From the NCBI GenBank assembly GCA_017506865.1, contig JAFCMP010000201.1:806001-870000 (forward strand): 64,000 bases of DNA, read 5' to 3'. This document shows, piece after piece, positions 23,401-35,800 of this stretch. The stretch comes from Tribonema minus (Eukaryota; Sar; Xanthophyceae; Tribonematales; Tribonemataceae). Position 1 is the first letter of the stretch, and every line of letters starts with the position of its first letter. The notes beneath the pieces were generated by a model, which worked only from the letters and a program-made list of their open reading frames with translations, was not told where the DNA came from and ran no database searches. The position numbers were made by a program, and so were the translations under genes.

Positions 23401-24854
23401 GCTGGTTGCTGCAGTTTACCAGAGCCTCATGTGTGACTGCTGTTCGCTGCAGATCTCCCAACTTCACGAGGCACTAATTCAAGTTGTGACGGTGGCCTGC
23501 GAAGCCAACGCTGACAGCGACAAGTACCCCAAGTCGTGGCTGTTCCACTACCGCTGGAGCAAGCGCAACAATGGCGGCAAGGTCACCGATGCGCATGGCA
23601 ATCCCATTGAGTTCGAGACTGTGGGTGGTGAGTCAGAGTGGGAGTCACCATTGCAGCATGTACATACTCTTTAACTGCGCCCTGGCTTGGGCCATGGGCG
23701 TAACGACAACACACTAAGAGAGGAGCTGGTGAAGTTCAGTTTGCTGATGAAATGTCCTTCATTTGCTTTTGCACTTGTTCTGACGGCCTTCTCACCTTCA
23801 GCTGTGAAGGCAGGCGGTTTGTTGAGCCTGGGTTAATTGCGCACTGTGCATCAGCCTGAGGCCACACAAGTGCTAAGATTCCGTAGATATCTTGAGGGCG
23901 ACAATAACACCACAGTAACACTGAAGCATCGGCCATTCTGCCACCGGCGCACCCCAAACGGCCAGACATTTGTGCTCACACTCCCACCCCCCCCCCACTT
24001 GTACTACAACAGGCCGAACGACTGCGCTGGTACCAAAAGTCATGAAGAAGGGCAACGGGACCCCCCCCGCACCCAAGCCCAAGGCGCCAAGGCAACGTGC
24101 CAAGGCTAAGAAAGAGACTGCTGTACAGGAGGAGGAGGGGGGGTCTACAAAGCCTGCTGCCGAAGCAGAAAAGAAGCCCCGGGGCAGGGGCAATGCTTCT
24201 AAAAAGAAGGCTGATGAAGAGGGCGAAGAGCCGTCTGTGGACGAAGGCGTTGAGGAGCAGGCAGAAGAAAGTTCTTCGGCAGCAGGCAAGAAGAAACGGG
24301 GCGCGGCAGCGGAGGCGGAGGGGGAGGGGGGCGGTTCAAAGGCTCCCAAGCGCACGCGTGTAAAGGCGGGGGGAGCGGCAGTTGCGGCAAGCGCCAAGCC
24401 CAAGGGGCGCGCACGGAGTGCCAAGGCTGCTGCAGAGGCTGATGAGCCAGCGGAAGGGGGTGGGGAGGCTGGCGCGGAAGAGGGTGGCACAGACGAAACT
24501 GCCGCAACCGCTACTCCTGCAAGCGCAGGGCGGGCCGCCAAGCAGCAGCAACAGGGTGCTGCGGGGGGTGCTAAGGGGAAGGGCAAGAAGCGCGCCGCCG
24601 ATGCTTCCGCAGAGGCGGCGGCAGAACCTGCAGCTCCTGCTGAGGAGAAAGCAGTGGAACAGGAAGCACCGGCGCCAAAGAAAGCACGCGCGGCGCGGAA
24701 GCGAGGCGCTGCGGAAAGTTCCAAGGAAGGCGCTACGGAAAGTTCCAAGGAAGGCGCTGAAGCAAAGCCAGCGGCGAAGAGAGCGCGCGGTGGCACCAAG
24801 GCAGCGCTCGCCGAGAAGCCCCCTGCCAGGAAACGAGCGGCGCGCAAGTCGTAG
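17449..24854 (+). CDS. FPG1: Formamidopyrimidine-DNA glycosylase (Fpg/MutM), zincless plant type with basic tail
   Basis: Nine exons join in phase: 17449-17589, 17937-18069, 18837-18886, 19809-19899, 20980-21110, 21859-21918, 22702-22773, 23453-23627 and 24013-24854, giving about 564 residues. The start MPELPEVE supplies the catalytic N-terminal Pro and Glu after Met removal. GRKGKNLWLEL carries the conserved beta-strand Lys, then HPTMHLGMTG, KLAFTDPRRLGR, the helix-two-turn-helix LLDQNRIVCGVGNWVADE and QAGIHPGSP. The C-terminal DNA-binding hairpin lacks the four Cys of bacterial enzymes and ends ETVGGRTTALVP, as in plant zincless-finger FPGs. It excises oxidised purines such as 8-oxoguanine and cleaves the strand. 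From residue about 300 there is a 270-residue Lys/Ala/Glu-rich, histone H1-like tail, much of it low complexity. Exon 4 uses a GC donor (CTAG|GCAAGA). Divergent from the transporter. Confidence 0.92.
17690..18200 (+). repeat. Echo copies after glycosylase exons 1 and 2
   Basis: TTTGATGACATCATCATGGG with a GTATGT donor at 17749-17777 copies the end of exon 1 (17589). CACCATGCACCTGGGAATAT with AGGTCATTACA near 18160-18190 copies the end of exon 2 (18069). Confidence 0.7.
20580..20979 (+). repeat. Echo array upstream of glycosylase exon 5
   Basis: Three extra copies of the acceptor and first codons (GCAGGGCGCATCTGCCTCAG; GRICLRADP) near 20588, 20706 and 20845, at about 120-140 bp spacing. The true exon starts at 20980. 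The copy nearest the exon is the most similar and extends furthest (ADPKAEYHQS versus ADPKSEPPIS). A downstream copy of the exon end, AAGATATCAGCGCCTCTGAA with GT, sits at about 21307-21331. Confidence 0.75.
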
Positions 24855-25787
24855 CGACCGAGTCCTGTGTGCAGTCCTGGTTCGGTCTGCAAGAGGTCCA
24901 TTGGCAAGGCCTGTATGTATGTGCCATGATATCATACATCCCTTGCTCTAGCCCTAGCGCCTGCAGCTGACGCATGGCCTTTTGCAAAGTGCTCCTGGTT
25001 CATCACTGAGCACCAACATGTACATGAGCTTCACAATGAAATGAAGTTGATGTTGTGTGGGGGCACAGCTAGTGGAGAGTTCGCCTTTCTCTGCAGTATG
25101 CATAATCCTCTGTGAATGTATCCATACTTGGTCCACGCCAACTGCGATGTGCGAGGCTATTGATGGCAGGTTGAAAAATCTCTTGCACATGCGCCGGCAC
25201 TGCGCACATGCAGCATTTTTTGACCATTGCAGTAACTCGTTCTGTGGAGCCAGCGAGAGGTGGACTTCATGATTGATCGGGCTTTAAGCACAAACATGCT
25301 TTTCAGCATGCATGTACAAGCATTTGAGTGGTTGACGTTGAGACACTTTCAGACTGCCACACGACATGTAGATTCTGTACAGCAAGCTTCAAGTTAGATG
25401 CCACTCATCTGGGCTTTTTCGCGCCCTGAGCGAGAATTAATAAACAGTACAAGCATGTATGTATGTCAATGCATGCGTAAACGGTGGGGTACTTCAAGAT
25501 CAGCGGTGCTTTCGTCAAACGTCATGTGTGTGCTGTACGATGCTATGCTACGCACGCGTTGTTGACCTCAGCGCTACCTGGCGCCCTCCATTGGGCCTTG
25601 ATGAGGATGTCAGAAACAGAATGTCGGCTGTTCACACCGGCGTTCTTGTGGAGATATGCTTTGTTTAGCTAGCGGCGGCAATGCGGTTGTGCTTAGTAAG
25701 CAGACGAAACGGGCATGTGTGCGACTCGCGTAATACAAGTGTCATTATCATGCATTGCAGCATTAATAGTGTGTTGGTGCTGCATAC
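24855..25787. other. Region without a confident gene
   Basis: Contains a copy of the dispersed stem-loop repeat (25390-25455). Minus-strand stretches could be exons: one reads FFNLPSIASHIAVGVDQ before GTATGG (about 25135-25190), another reads KAMRQLQALGLEQGMYDIM (about 24925-24990) and overlaps the glycosylase 3' end. They might continue the 25788-25979 exon, but I could not join them in phase. Confidence 0.3.
25390..25455 (+). repeat. Dispersed stem-loop repeat, second full copy
   Basis: CCACTCATCT, then GGGCTTTTTCGCGCCC (a 4 bp stem with 8-base loop), then GAGCGAGAATTAATAAACAG. Same order of words as 2590-2660. Confidence 0.45.
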
Positions 25788-25979
25788 CTCTACCAGAGAG
25801 TGATGGTTGAAACCATATGTCTGCTTGCGATCAAGTGCTGCAAGTTTCTTGCTTCTGTGCTCTGCGTATTGCCTTGCAGCTTTTTCAGACAGTGCCATGG
25901 TGTTCATGCACATGTCTTGTTGACTCTTACGGATTTCATCCTGGTGGCAATCAACCACAATGGAATCGGCTGCTTCAAC
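25788..25979 (-). CDS. Unidentified internal exon
   Basis: A 64-codon phase-0 exon bounded by an ACAAG acceptor and a GAG|GTATGC donor. It reads VEAADSIVVDCHQDEIRKS, then EKAARQYAEHRSKKLAALDR and a Gly-Phe-Asn-His-His stretch. It is charged and helical. The family is not recognised. Its partner exons are uncertain; the membrane exon upstream appears to end in a stop at 26107. Confidence 0.35.
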
Positions 25980-26106
25980 CTTGTATCAGCATGTCGAGAA
26001 CTTTCCAATTGCTGCCGACACGGTAGCGGCAGTACATTCACAGTGGGACGAAGTGAGATAATCGACACTGTGGCAATTTGAATGATGAGGCTGCTAACCC
26101 AGGACA

Positions 26107-26489
26107 TCATATGCTAAGCCCCCATTGTGGTAGATGCTGGGGCAGCAGCTGCCATGCAAGACCTGACGGGACAATTGCTGCGAAAAACATCAGCTCAAAC
26201 TACAACTACCTCCAAGCACACTCCTGAGTTTGGCTAGCAGCGACTTAGGGAAGTAGGCGGACACTGCAGTATACACATCACTCCACAGCTGTGGTATTCC
26301 TGCGACGACGAGCATTGCAGAGGTTTGCTGTGCGCTGCGAATGTGTATGTACACACAAAGGACGCCAAGCCCCATGAAGCCAACGAGGCTCAAGCATAGC
26401 CATCCAGCGGAACATTGCACAGCAAGTATTTGCGACTTGAGATTGCCGTCGTATGCTCGTCCATCGTGGCGTATATGATCTAGGATGGT
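26107..26489 (-). CDS. Unidentified membrane protein, 3' exons
   Basis: A first block from about 26489 to 26210 reads ILDHIRHDGRAYDGNLKSQI, then a hydrophobic segment LCLSLVGFMGLGVLCVYIHI (one membrane helix), then PQLWSDVYTAVSAYFPKSLL. A G|GTAGTT donor joins in phase to 26177-26107, which ends QLLPQHLPQWGLSI and TGA. No domain is recognised. A start codon is not evident; the nearest upstream gene on the opposite strand, PreP, starts only 400 bp away, so the 5' exon must be short or overlap it. Confidence 0.35.
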
Positions 26490-26890
26490 GCTTCAAATGG
26501 AAGGATGTTGGATTGAGGGATTGGCGGCCCAGGTGTTTCCATCTGCTATGCCGGCATTCGAGCACAAAACGTTTGCTGAAATGCAGTGGTAGCCGCCAGC
26601 ACAATGGAGGCGGCAGAACGGCCAAGTACCCAGTAACGCAGTATCACGCAGGCTCTCCTGTGCGCTCCACAGTCGTGATATTGCAGTAAACCTGGCTCAG
26701 GCAACCGTTTGACTTGGCCGCCTAGCGCAAGCTACAAGGCTTGCACTAAGAGGTTTGCGAGCCTGAACACGTGGGCACCGGTTCAGGTCAAACTTCTGAC
26801 AACCTCAAGATCCTGAGCAAGGATGCTCTTCGATCTCTGATGTTCACATACCGCCGTGTTGCCCAGCTCAAGGGCAGCTCGATACATCAT

Positions 26891-29800
26891 ATGGGAAGGA
26901 GAGGACGTGGCGGAGGGCGTGCACGCTCCCTAGCCCTCTGTGCGCTGCTGCAGATTGGCGGGTCATTCATGTTGCCTGGAGTCAGGTGTGCTCTCGGCAG
27001 GGGAACAGGAGGTCAGCTTGGGTCACGCGCCAAGACGCTCTGGACGACACCCAGGAAGCTGGCGGCCAACGGCGTCTGCATGGTAGCTGGCCAGGTGCGC
27101 TGGGGTGGCTGTGCTCCTAATTATATGCTGTAACAAACTCGTTTGCTGCTCATTCTGACTGTGTCAGCACACGTGTCCTTCAAGATCGTGGTAGATCTTG
27201 GTGATCCTTGTGCTAGAAGGTAGGCTTACCTGAGTAATGCAGTCGTAGCTTTCCAGCAACTTGCACACGATGTGATCTCTGTGCCTACAAGCCCTGGATG
27301 ATCTGCGTGGATTCCAATCTTTGCTGGACAGCTCAGGTAGAGGTTCAAAGGCACTGCACGTGTGGACGTTATCGAATGGTGCTGGTACATATCATAACCA
27401 TTTAATGATCGCTACGTTTTCATTCTGCAGTCTGTCATGCAGTTAAAAGTGAGTCATTTCTGCCGACTTCCACGTGACACGGACCTTCAACTTGCGAGTT
27501 TCATCTCATGACAGCAAACCAAACGGCATACGTACTGTGAAGCAGTGGCTGCTTTTTGCCTGCCAATGCACCTATATCTTTGGGTGCTCGACTACCGCCA
27601 CAACACATTGGTTTGCATAAGTACCCCCAGCGAATGATTCGGCTCTTGGATCGCCAATCGCACTAGGGTTGCTCTGGGCGACGATTCACTCATACTTCCA
27701 ACTAAGTCAGCAAGTTGTACACAGCACTACACTGCATGGTATTGATGCGTTGCGTAGAAATAGCATGTGGCTTTGCATTCAGGAATTACTGACTGCCCAC
27801 ATCACACTGCTTCACTGAAGTGTATCAGCAGTAAGCAAGTGGCTATGTTGGTATACGTAGATTCGGTACTTGCAATGACCTCACGAGAACGCCTCGGTGC
27901 ACACTGATCGACTCAAGCGCCTGTCAAACCAAGTACATGTTTGAGCGCAGCGTGCGATGCACATAACATTGGCTCTAACCAGATCATTCCAGTCACTTTG
28001 TGTCAAGCACTATTGAAACACCCCCCAAACAACTTCGTGCGACCAATTTGTGACTAAATGAGTTTTACTGTTTTCAACGCAGTGCCAAGTTATTCTGTGA
28101 AGGAGTAATTTGGTGCATGCCACCACATTATTTCCATGGCTGCCGATATGTTATTCAGGTTGATCCTGTCATTTGTGGTGAAGCAAAACGCAGCAGAGAA
28201 TGCGTTGTTGAGACACTCCTCAGGAGTAATTTGGTGCATGCCACCACATTGCTTTGTTGAGACACTCCTCAGACAAGTCTGTGGGACCAATTTCTGAGTA
28301 CATGCTTTCTACTGCTTTCAAAGCAGTGTCAAGCGAACCTGTGAGATCTACTTTCTTGTCTGTCGCCTCATGCACACGTGTTCCAACACATTGCGTCCTC
28401 TGTACAGTGTTAACGAATGCAGTACATAAACGGTGGAAGACAGTCATGTCCATACTATATCTATGCATTAAAGATGGCAGCAAACACCTGTTGAAGATAT
28501 TGACCGCCTTGCAGACCTCAGAGATATGCACCCTTACATGGTCACCTGCCATTCGCCATAGGGCGAACTACATCTAGAGCACTCTCAGGCTTGTTGAATT
28601 TGAATCGCAGTTGCCTTCGCGTTCGAGGTAATATTACAGCATGTCTCAAGGGTTGGCGCATGCCTGATCAAAGCATGCGTTGCACACTTGTTACTGGAGA
28701 CAGCCCTTAGGGTTGGGGTTAGGGTTAGGGTTAGGCTCTACATTGTAGACAGCCCCATGTAAATAAATTCCATACTTCTTGAAGTGCTATCATGTAGCCT
28801 CAATCTGCCAGCAACTTTGCTGCCCAATTTACACTTGATTGTACAACTACATGGCGGACAACAGCCCTCGTTGCGCCTGCACGTCTATCACTGAAGGGGT
28901 ATTAAAGTGTTCATCGACTGCATCATACGTTTGGCTATAACGCAGCCTCAAACTGCCAGCAAGTTTGCTTGCCATTTTTGGTAGGTTCTACATCCGCCTA
29001 TGGCGGATCCAGGTTGTTGTTGAGCCTGCACATCTTTTGTTGACGATACAGCAAACTTCTCATCAACTTGCTATATGAGTTGCAAGTGTAACTGCGTGCC
29101 TGACATTGAAGTAATGCAATCGCCCGCCAATGGCACACAACTCAAATGAGCTCTGACACTCTACATGAGTGCGCAAGCCAACTCTGAACAAAAGCCTGCA
29201 ACGTAATTGCTGCCACAATGCGGTCAGCTCGCTGTAGTCTTCATCAGTGCACCCCAGCTTCCAGCTGCTGTGTGATGAGTTGATCCTGACTGTAGGTTCT
29301 CTATTTACCATGTTGTATATGCCACAAATCAGCAGTCTGTGGTCAGCGCGCAATCACCTTTGCCAGCACCGCCGCGATGCTGCAGCTATGACCATCACTG
29401 ACCACCAACTTCAACGAATACTTTACTAGTTATGAATTGATTCCACCTGTAACAATTTGCGGTCAGCGCACTGTCGCCTTCTTTATCTACTATGATTCAT
29501 CTGCCACAAATCCTCAGTCTGCAGTCAGCGCCTTCATCATGGACCATTAACTTCAACTGTATTTCACCCTGTTTACCATCACTAGTATGCGGTCAGCGCG
29601 CTGTTGCCTTCGCCAGCGCACCCAGGTTCAAAAGGCTGAGATGTTTTCATCACATACAACTAATCACTCACTAGTGAGTGATGACTTCAACTACCTACTT
29701 CAACTTGTACTTTTTTGTACCTGTGTTGTACGTGCAATTCAGCAACAGCATGCAGTCAGCGTGCGGTCATCTTCACCGGCGCACTCCATTTACGAGCAAA

Positions 29801-32800
29801 CCGATGCCTTCATCATGGACCATCAACTTCAACTGTATTTCACCCTGTTTACCATCACTAGTATGCGGTCAGCGCGCTGTTGCCTTCGCCAGCGCACCCA
29901 GGTTCAAAAGGCTGAGATGTTTTCATCACATACAACTAACCTCAACTTGTACTTCACCCGTGATATTATTCCTCCTGTGACAGTCTGCGGTCAGCGCGCG
30001 GTCATCATCCCCTGCGCACCCTAGCTACGAGCTTCTGAGTGAGGACTTTATCAAGGACCGCTAACTTCAACCTGCAACTCAACAGTGATATTTTCCCCTG
30101 TAACAGTTGGCGGTCAGTGCGCGGTCGTCTTCCCTTGTGCACCCCAGCTACGAGCTGTTGAGCGAGGACTTTATGAAGGACCACTAACTTCAACTTTAAT
30201 TCACCTTTGATGTTTTCCCCCTGTAACAGTCGGCAGTCAGCGCGCGTTCATCATCCCCTGCACACCCCAGCTACGAGCTTCTCAGTGAGGACTTTATCAA
30301 GGAGTACGGGGCCAGGACGGCGCTGTACAGGCACAGGAAGAGCGGCGCGGAAGTGCTCAGCGTGCAGATAGATGACGACAACAAGGTATGTAGGTTCTAG
30401 ATGGGGAAGAGGGTATGTAGGTATGGACATCAAGGTATGTAGGTATGGCCAGGATGGAGGAAGAGCGGCGCGGAAGTGCTCAGCGTGCAGATTGATGATG
30501 ACAACAAGGTATGCTTGTATGGCGCAATTACACCCATAATTCACTGTGTCAGGCATTCAGCAGTTGGCTGCTACGTTTGCCCAAACACTGATGAATGGGT
30601 ACAGAACAGCGGCGCAGAAGTGCTCAGCGTGCAGATCGACGACGACAACAAGGTATGTAGGTATGCACAACAGGGTTTATAGGTATGGCCAGGACAGCGC
30701 TGTACAGGAAGAGAGGCACAGCAGTGCTCAGCGTGCCGATCGATTATGACAACAAGACTTGCACGCATGGTGTAATTATACCCTATGTTCATGTGCCAAG
30801 ACATTTAGCAGCTTGGCTGTTTCACCTTACTGAATGACACAATGAATGGGCACAGGAGGTATGGCGCGTAGTGCTCAGCATGCGGAATGACGATGACAAG
30901 CAGGTATGTTGGTCTGGAGGTTCCTTGACATGGGTTTAAATGTTAATCCTAAAGCATGCCATTGTTTCATGCCACGACGCTGTAGCTACAGGCACAAGAA
31001 GAGCTGGGCGGAAGCTGTGACCGTGTAGATGTAGGCAGCAAGAGCGTCATTGGTATGTGGCAACAGTGGTGTCGTACAGCCAATACTGCAGTCAGGAGCA
31101 CCTGGAGCATTCAGTGTCTTTTGCATGCTGAAAAGCACACCAAGTACCACAACTCACAATGCACTCCTTACAGTTTTGACCAGACCATCTTCTGCATATA
31201 GTTGAAGTCTGGAATGCTTGTATGTGCCACACCAGCTGACCGTGACCGTGACCGTGACCGTGAGTGCCACTCAGAACTGGCAGTCAATTGGCGAATGTGC
31301 CCTCTCTTGCGCTCGAATTGCGCCTGACGCCAGTAAGCGTACCTGATAGGCGTCACCCCCCCCCTCCTTCTGTTAGGCGTCAACACCCCCCCCTCTTGAG
31401 GACAGTGAAGCCGCAGTTTCACGTCATGCTCTGCCGTGTGAATTGTGAAGCCTGCTCACTTCACATTCTGCCTTGGTGTCTGCTTGTACAGCTGTCTGCT
31501 TGACATTCCGCACTAACCCTAACCCTAACCCTATGTTTGCGCAGCTGTCTGCTTGCGTTCTGCACTAACCCTAACCCTAACCCTTTATTTGCACAGGTGT
31601 TTGGCGTGACGTTCCGCACCCCCCCTGATGACAGTTTAGCATTGTATCACCTCACAATCTGTTTTGCGAATCGTAAAGCCTGCTCGCTTCACAATCTTCT
31701 ACCTCGGTGTCTGCTCGTGCAGGTGTTCGGCGTAACGTTCCGCACTCACCCTAACCCTAACCCTATGTTTGCAGGTGTTTGGCGTGACGTTCCACACTAA
31801 CCCTAACCCTAACCCTACTAACCCTAACCCTAAATATTTTTTTGTACAGGTGTTTGGCGTAACGTTCCGCACCCCCCCTGAGGACAGCACAGGCGTGCCT
31901 CACATTCTGGAGCACTCGGTCCTGTGCGGCAGCAGAAAGTTCCCCGTGAAGGAGCCTTTCGTCGACCTTCTCAAGGTGCGTTTCGAGCCACTCTGTACAC
32001 AAATGATCTGTAGTGCAGCGATGATGTTCAGCAGAAAGTCTGTGCTAAGCAGTGCAACCATGATTTTCAGCAGAAAATTCCCGGTGAAGGAGCCGTTTGT
32101 CGATGTGCGTGTGAGGGTACTTTGTCGATCTTGTTATGGCCACGAATTCCAGCAGAAAGTTTCCTGTGAAGGAGCCCTTTATTGATCTTGCTAAGCGATT
32201 GTTAAGGTGCGTCCAGAGCCAAACTGTGCAGCTTTTGCGGCCATGACTTTCAGCAGAAGGTTCCTTGTGAAGGAGCCCATTGTTGAACCTTCTTAAGGTG
32301 CGCTTAGCACCTCTCTGTACTAGTCTGCATTGTTGCAGCCTTACGATGGCTGCGGTTGAGAGACACTTTTTTTTTTAGCCTCGAGGAGCATCTCTTTGAG
32401 GAACAATGGCCGTATACCATCACAACTATCAAATCACTTGAAGCATATGCTTGTCGTCATGGACTCAAAGCCATGCTGGTACTTTGATTGAGCTCTGCAC
32501 CCGTACAGCGTTGTGCCATTGCTCACCATCTTACCGCTGCTATCTCGTTCTACCAGACATCGACTCACATCTTACAGTTTCTCTGCAACACATGCAGCGT
32601 TGTGCCATTGCTCACCATCTTTCCGCTGCTATCGCGTTCAACCAGGGCTCTCTCCAGACGTTCTTGAACGCATTCACCTACCCGGACCGTACTTGCTACC
32701 CCGTGGCCAGCCAGAACACCAAGGTATGTACGTATACACAGTGGGCCAGGGTATGTATGCATATACGGTGGACCACCGTATGTATGTATACTTGGCGGGC

Positions 32801-35800
32801 CAAGGCATGTTGTGTATATCAATGGGCCAATGTATGTACGTACATACGGTGGGCCAACACATGTATGTATATACGGTGGGCCTGCCTGCTGTACCACATG
32901 CACTTGAAGCATCAAAAGATCGCAGAGCTCTAGGTGGCAAGGTGTGGTTAGCCGTCAAATTGAATGCCTTCCACCAACAACCGCCGTGGTCGCCGCTGCT
33001 GCGGCAATTGGCCACGAGTCATACAGTGCCACCATACCCTCAGTAGTCAAAGGAGTTCTGTGAGCAAGCTTTTTAGCGCTCGAGGCAAGGGTGTTCAGTG
33101 TGGAAAGGTCTTGCGTGTTCGGTAGACCGCACAACGGCTTGCCTGCTGTACCACATACCGTTAGGGCATGGCGTCTGTTGCTGATGGTTGGGTGTGGCCT
33201 GCCTCACTTGCCTAACCCTCATTCTAACCCAGAGTGTGCCTGTCGTAGCCTTCATGCACGCACAGCATCAGACAGTGCTGTTGGGATTAGGTTGCGCGGC
33301 TGTAATGTTGCCCAGCTCTAATGTTGCCCAGGGTTAGGGTTAGGGTTAGGGTTAAGGGTTAGGGTTAGGGTTAGGGTTAGGGTTAGGGTTAGAACCCCTA
33401 AGCAAGCTTGTGATGATGCTGGTTGTGTGAAGGCAACCTTGATGGTGCTCGATCTTTATGATTCAAGCTGTGGTGCTGATCAAAATCACTCATCGCAAGA
33501 ACCTTTATTTCGTTGCGAGAGGGCCTGGCGCCTCGATATGGTGCGTGGCTGTAATCCTGTGTCGCCTTTCTCAATATGTAACCCTGTGTTGCATTGCTTG
33601 ATAATGTTGATCTGTGTTGCATTGCTCAACATCGTCGCTCCGCAGGACTTCTACAACCTGATCAATGTCTACCTGGATGCAGTCCCTCAGTATGCAACCT
33701 TGTGGTTCATTGCTCAAGCATGTAACCATGTGTTGCATCGCTCACACTGTCGCTCCTGTAACTTTGTGTTGCATTGCTCAACACTGTGGCCCCTGCAGGA
33801 CTTCTACAACCTGATCAGGACTTCTACAACCTGATCAACGTGTACCTGGATGCAGTCTTCATTATGCAACCTTGTGTTGCATTGCTCAGCACGAATCCTT
33901 GTCTTGCATAGCTCAACACGAATTCCTGTGTTGCATCGCTCAACATTGATGCTCCTGCAGGACTTCTACAACCTGATCAACGTATACCTGGATGCAGTCC
34001 TGTTCCCCCGTGCCGTCTCTGACCCCATGGTCATGCAGCAAGAGGTGAGCGATGACGCGTGTGTAGGCTCAGATAGGAGTAAGGGTAGCTTCGGGGTAAA
34101 TGTCTTTTCTCGCTGTACCAAGGGTAGGTATTGTATCGAGATTATACGTACCGTAGTCCTGTTCCCCCGCGCCGCCTCTGACCCCATGGTCATGCAGCAA
34201 GAGGTGAGCGGTCATGCGTATGTAGGCTCTGACCCCATGGTGATGCAGCAAGAGGTGAGCAATGATGCATGTGTGGGCTTGAACTGGAGGTCAGGGTAGT
34301 TTCAAAATAGGGTGTGTCGTGTGTGGGCTGAAGTTGGCGGTAAGGGTAGCTTCGAAGGAGGATGCGTTTTACTGCATCGAGAGTGGGTGTTGTGTTAGGG
34401 GTCACACCTACCGTAGGTATTGTTCATCTGTGATGCCACATAGCCCCTGTCAGGTGCTACTTTCCCCGCGGATTGAGGTTGAAGGTATAGATAGGTCAGC
34501 ACGGCTGCTGCTACACATCGTCATGGCCACGAAGCATTGATGGGCAGGTTCAACTCCCGTCTGGAACCAAAGCGCCGCGCTAAAAGCTTGAACTGGACTG
34601 CCATGCAACGTCAACTCCACTGCCCTGCAACTTGAACTTTCTTTTTCTGCATTACACAAAGGTGCTGCGGTGTCGTGACTCTACATATCGCGACCACGAT
34701 CACACAAGGTGGCACTTCTCTCAACCCTTGTGTTGTCATTGCCCTATGATCGAAACTGTGCTCTATCGCCGCAGGGCTGGCACTACGAACTGGAAAACGC
34801 CTCTGAGCCTCTCAGCTACAAGGGCGTCGTCTTCAATGAGATGAAGGGAGTGTACTCCAGCCCCGACTCTCTGCACGGCAGGGCCTGCCAGCAGGTGCGT
34901 CTCCTCAAACCCTGATTCCTCATTCAAGTTCAAGTTGATCATGCTCACATGAGAGGTTGGAGACAGGGTGTTCAAGCAGCATGTGCAGTGTGAAGCAAGA
35001 ACACAATATTGACGCAAACATACTTCTACATCAAGTTGAAGTACTTGAAGTAGGCATCGCCACTGGTCCCCTTATTGGGGTGGCGTCGTGCCAGAGCCGT
35101 CTCACTCGCTGATAAATTGCCTGAACTATTCCTTGTGCCATTGTTGAACGCTCTAAGGTCATTCACAGGTCGTGCTCTTCGGGAACACGAATGGCGACTC
35201 TCACATAATCACACACGCACGCTCTCTCTCTGCCACAACAGTTGAGCTGGGTGGCCATTAGTCAGGGCAGTCTCAATTTGCTCCTGAACTACGTTGTAAA
35301 GTTGTATTTGACGGCGTATGACAATTCTCAACACAATGTGTTTGATCTCAGGCCCTGTTCCCGGACAACATGTGTTACTACTTGTTATACGCATGACAAA
35401 GCTCAACATCATGTTTGGTCCTAGTCTCTCTACCTGATTGACACACATGACTACTTGACTGACATGCGCATGACAACACTCATCACAAATTGATGCACAC
35501 CCAGGCCTTGTTTCCGGTTTTGATCCGAGGGCCCTGTTCCCTGAGAACACCTGTGACTAGTTGACATGCGTATGACAACGCGCAACAAAACCTTGTCGTG
35601 AGCACAGGCTCTGTCTTGGACAACACATATGGCTACTTGACCTGTGTACAACGACGCTCAATACGATCTGTTGTGATTCCAGGCTCTGTTCGTGGACAAC
35701 ACGTACGACTGCTTGATATGGGTATGACAACGCCCAACACAACTTTTGTTGCAATCACAGGCTCTGTTCCCAGACAAACACATCTGCGAACACGTACGAC

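Noticed and set aside
23873-24935. Minus-strand open frame of 344 codons across the glycosylase tail
   Set aside because: It mirrors the repetitive Lys/Ala codons of the plus-strand exon and has a low-complexity Ala/Ser/Pro composition; the plus frame joins in phase to the Fpg core.
29063-29353. Minus-strand frame in PreP intron 1
   Set aside because: It is antisense to degraded copies of the PreP exon 2 edge.
32724-32890. CRISPR-like array of regularly spaced units
   Set aside because: Units are contiguous minisatellite repeats without unique spacers, in a eukaryotic intron.
33331-33392. True chromosome end
   Set aside because: The TTAGGG array lies inside a PreP intron with coding exons on both sides.
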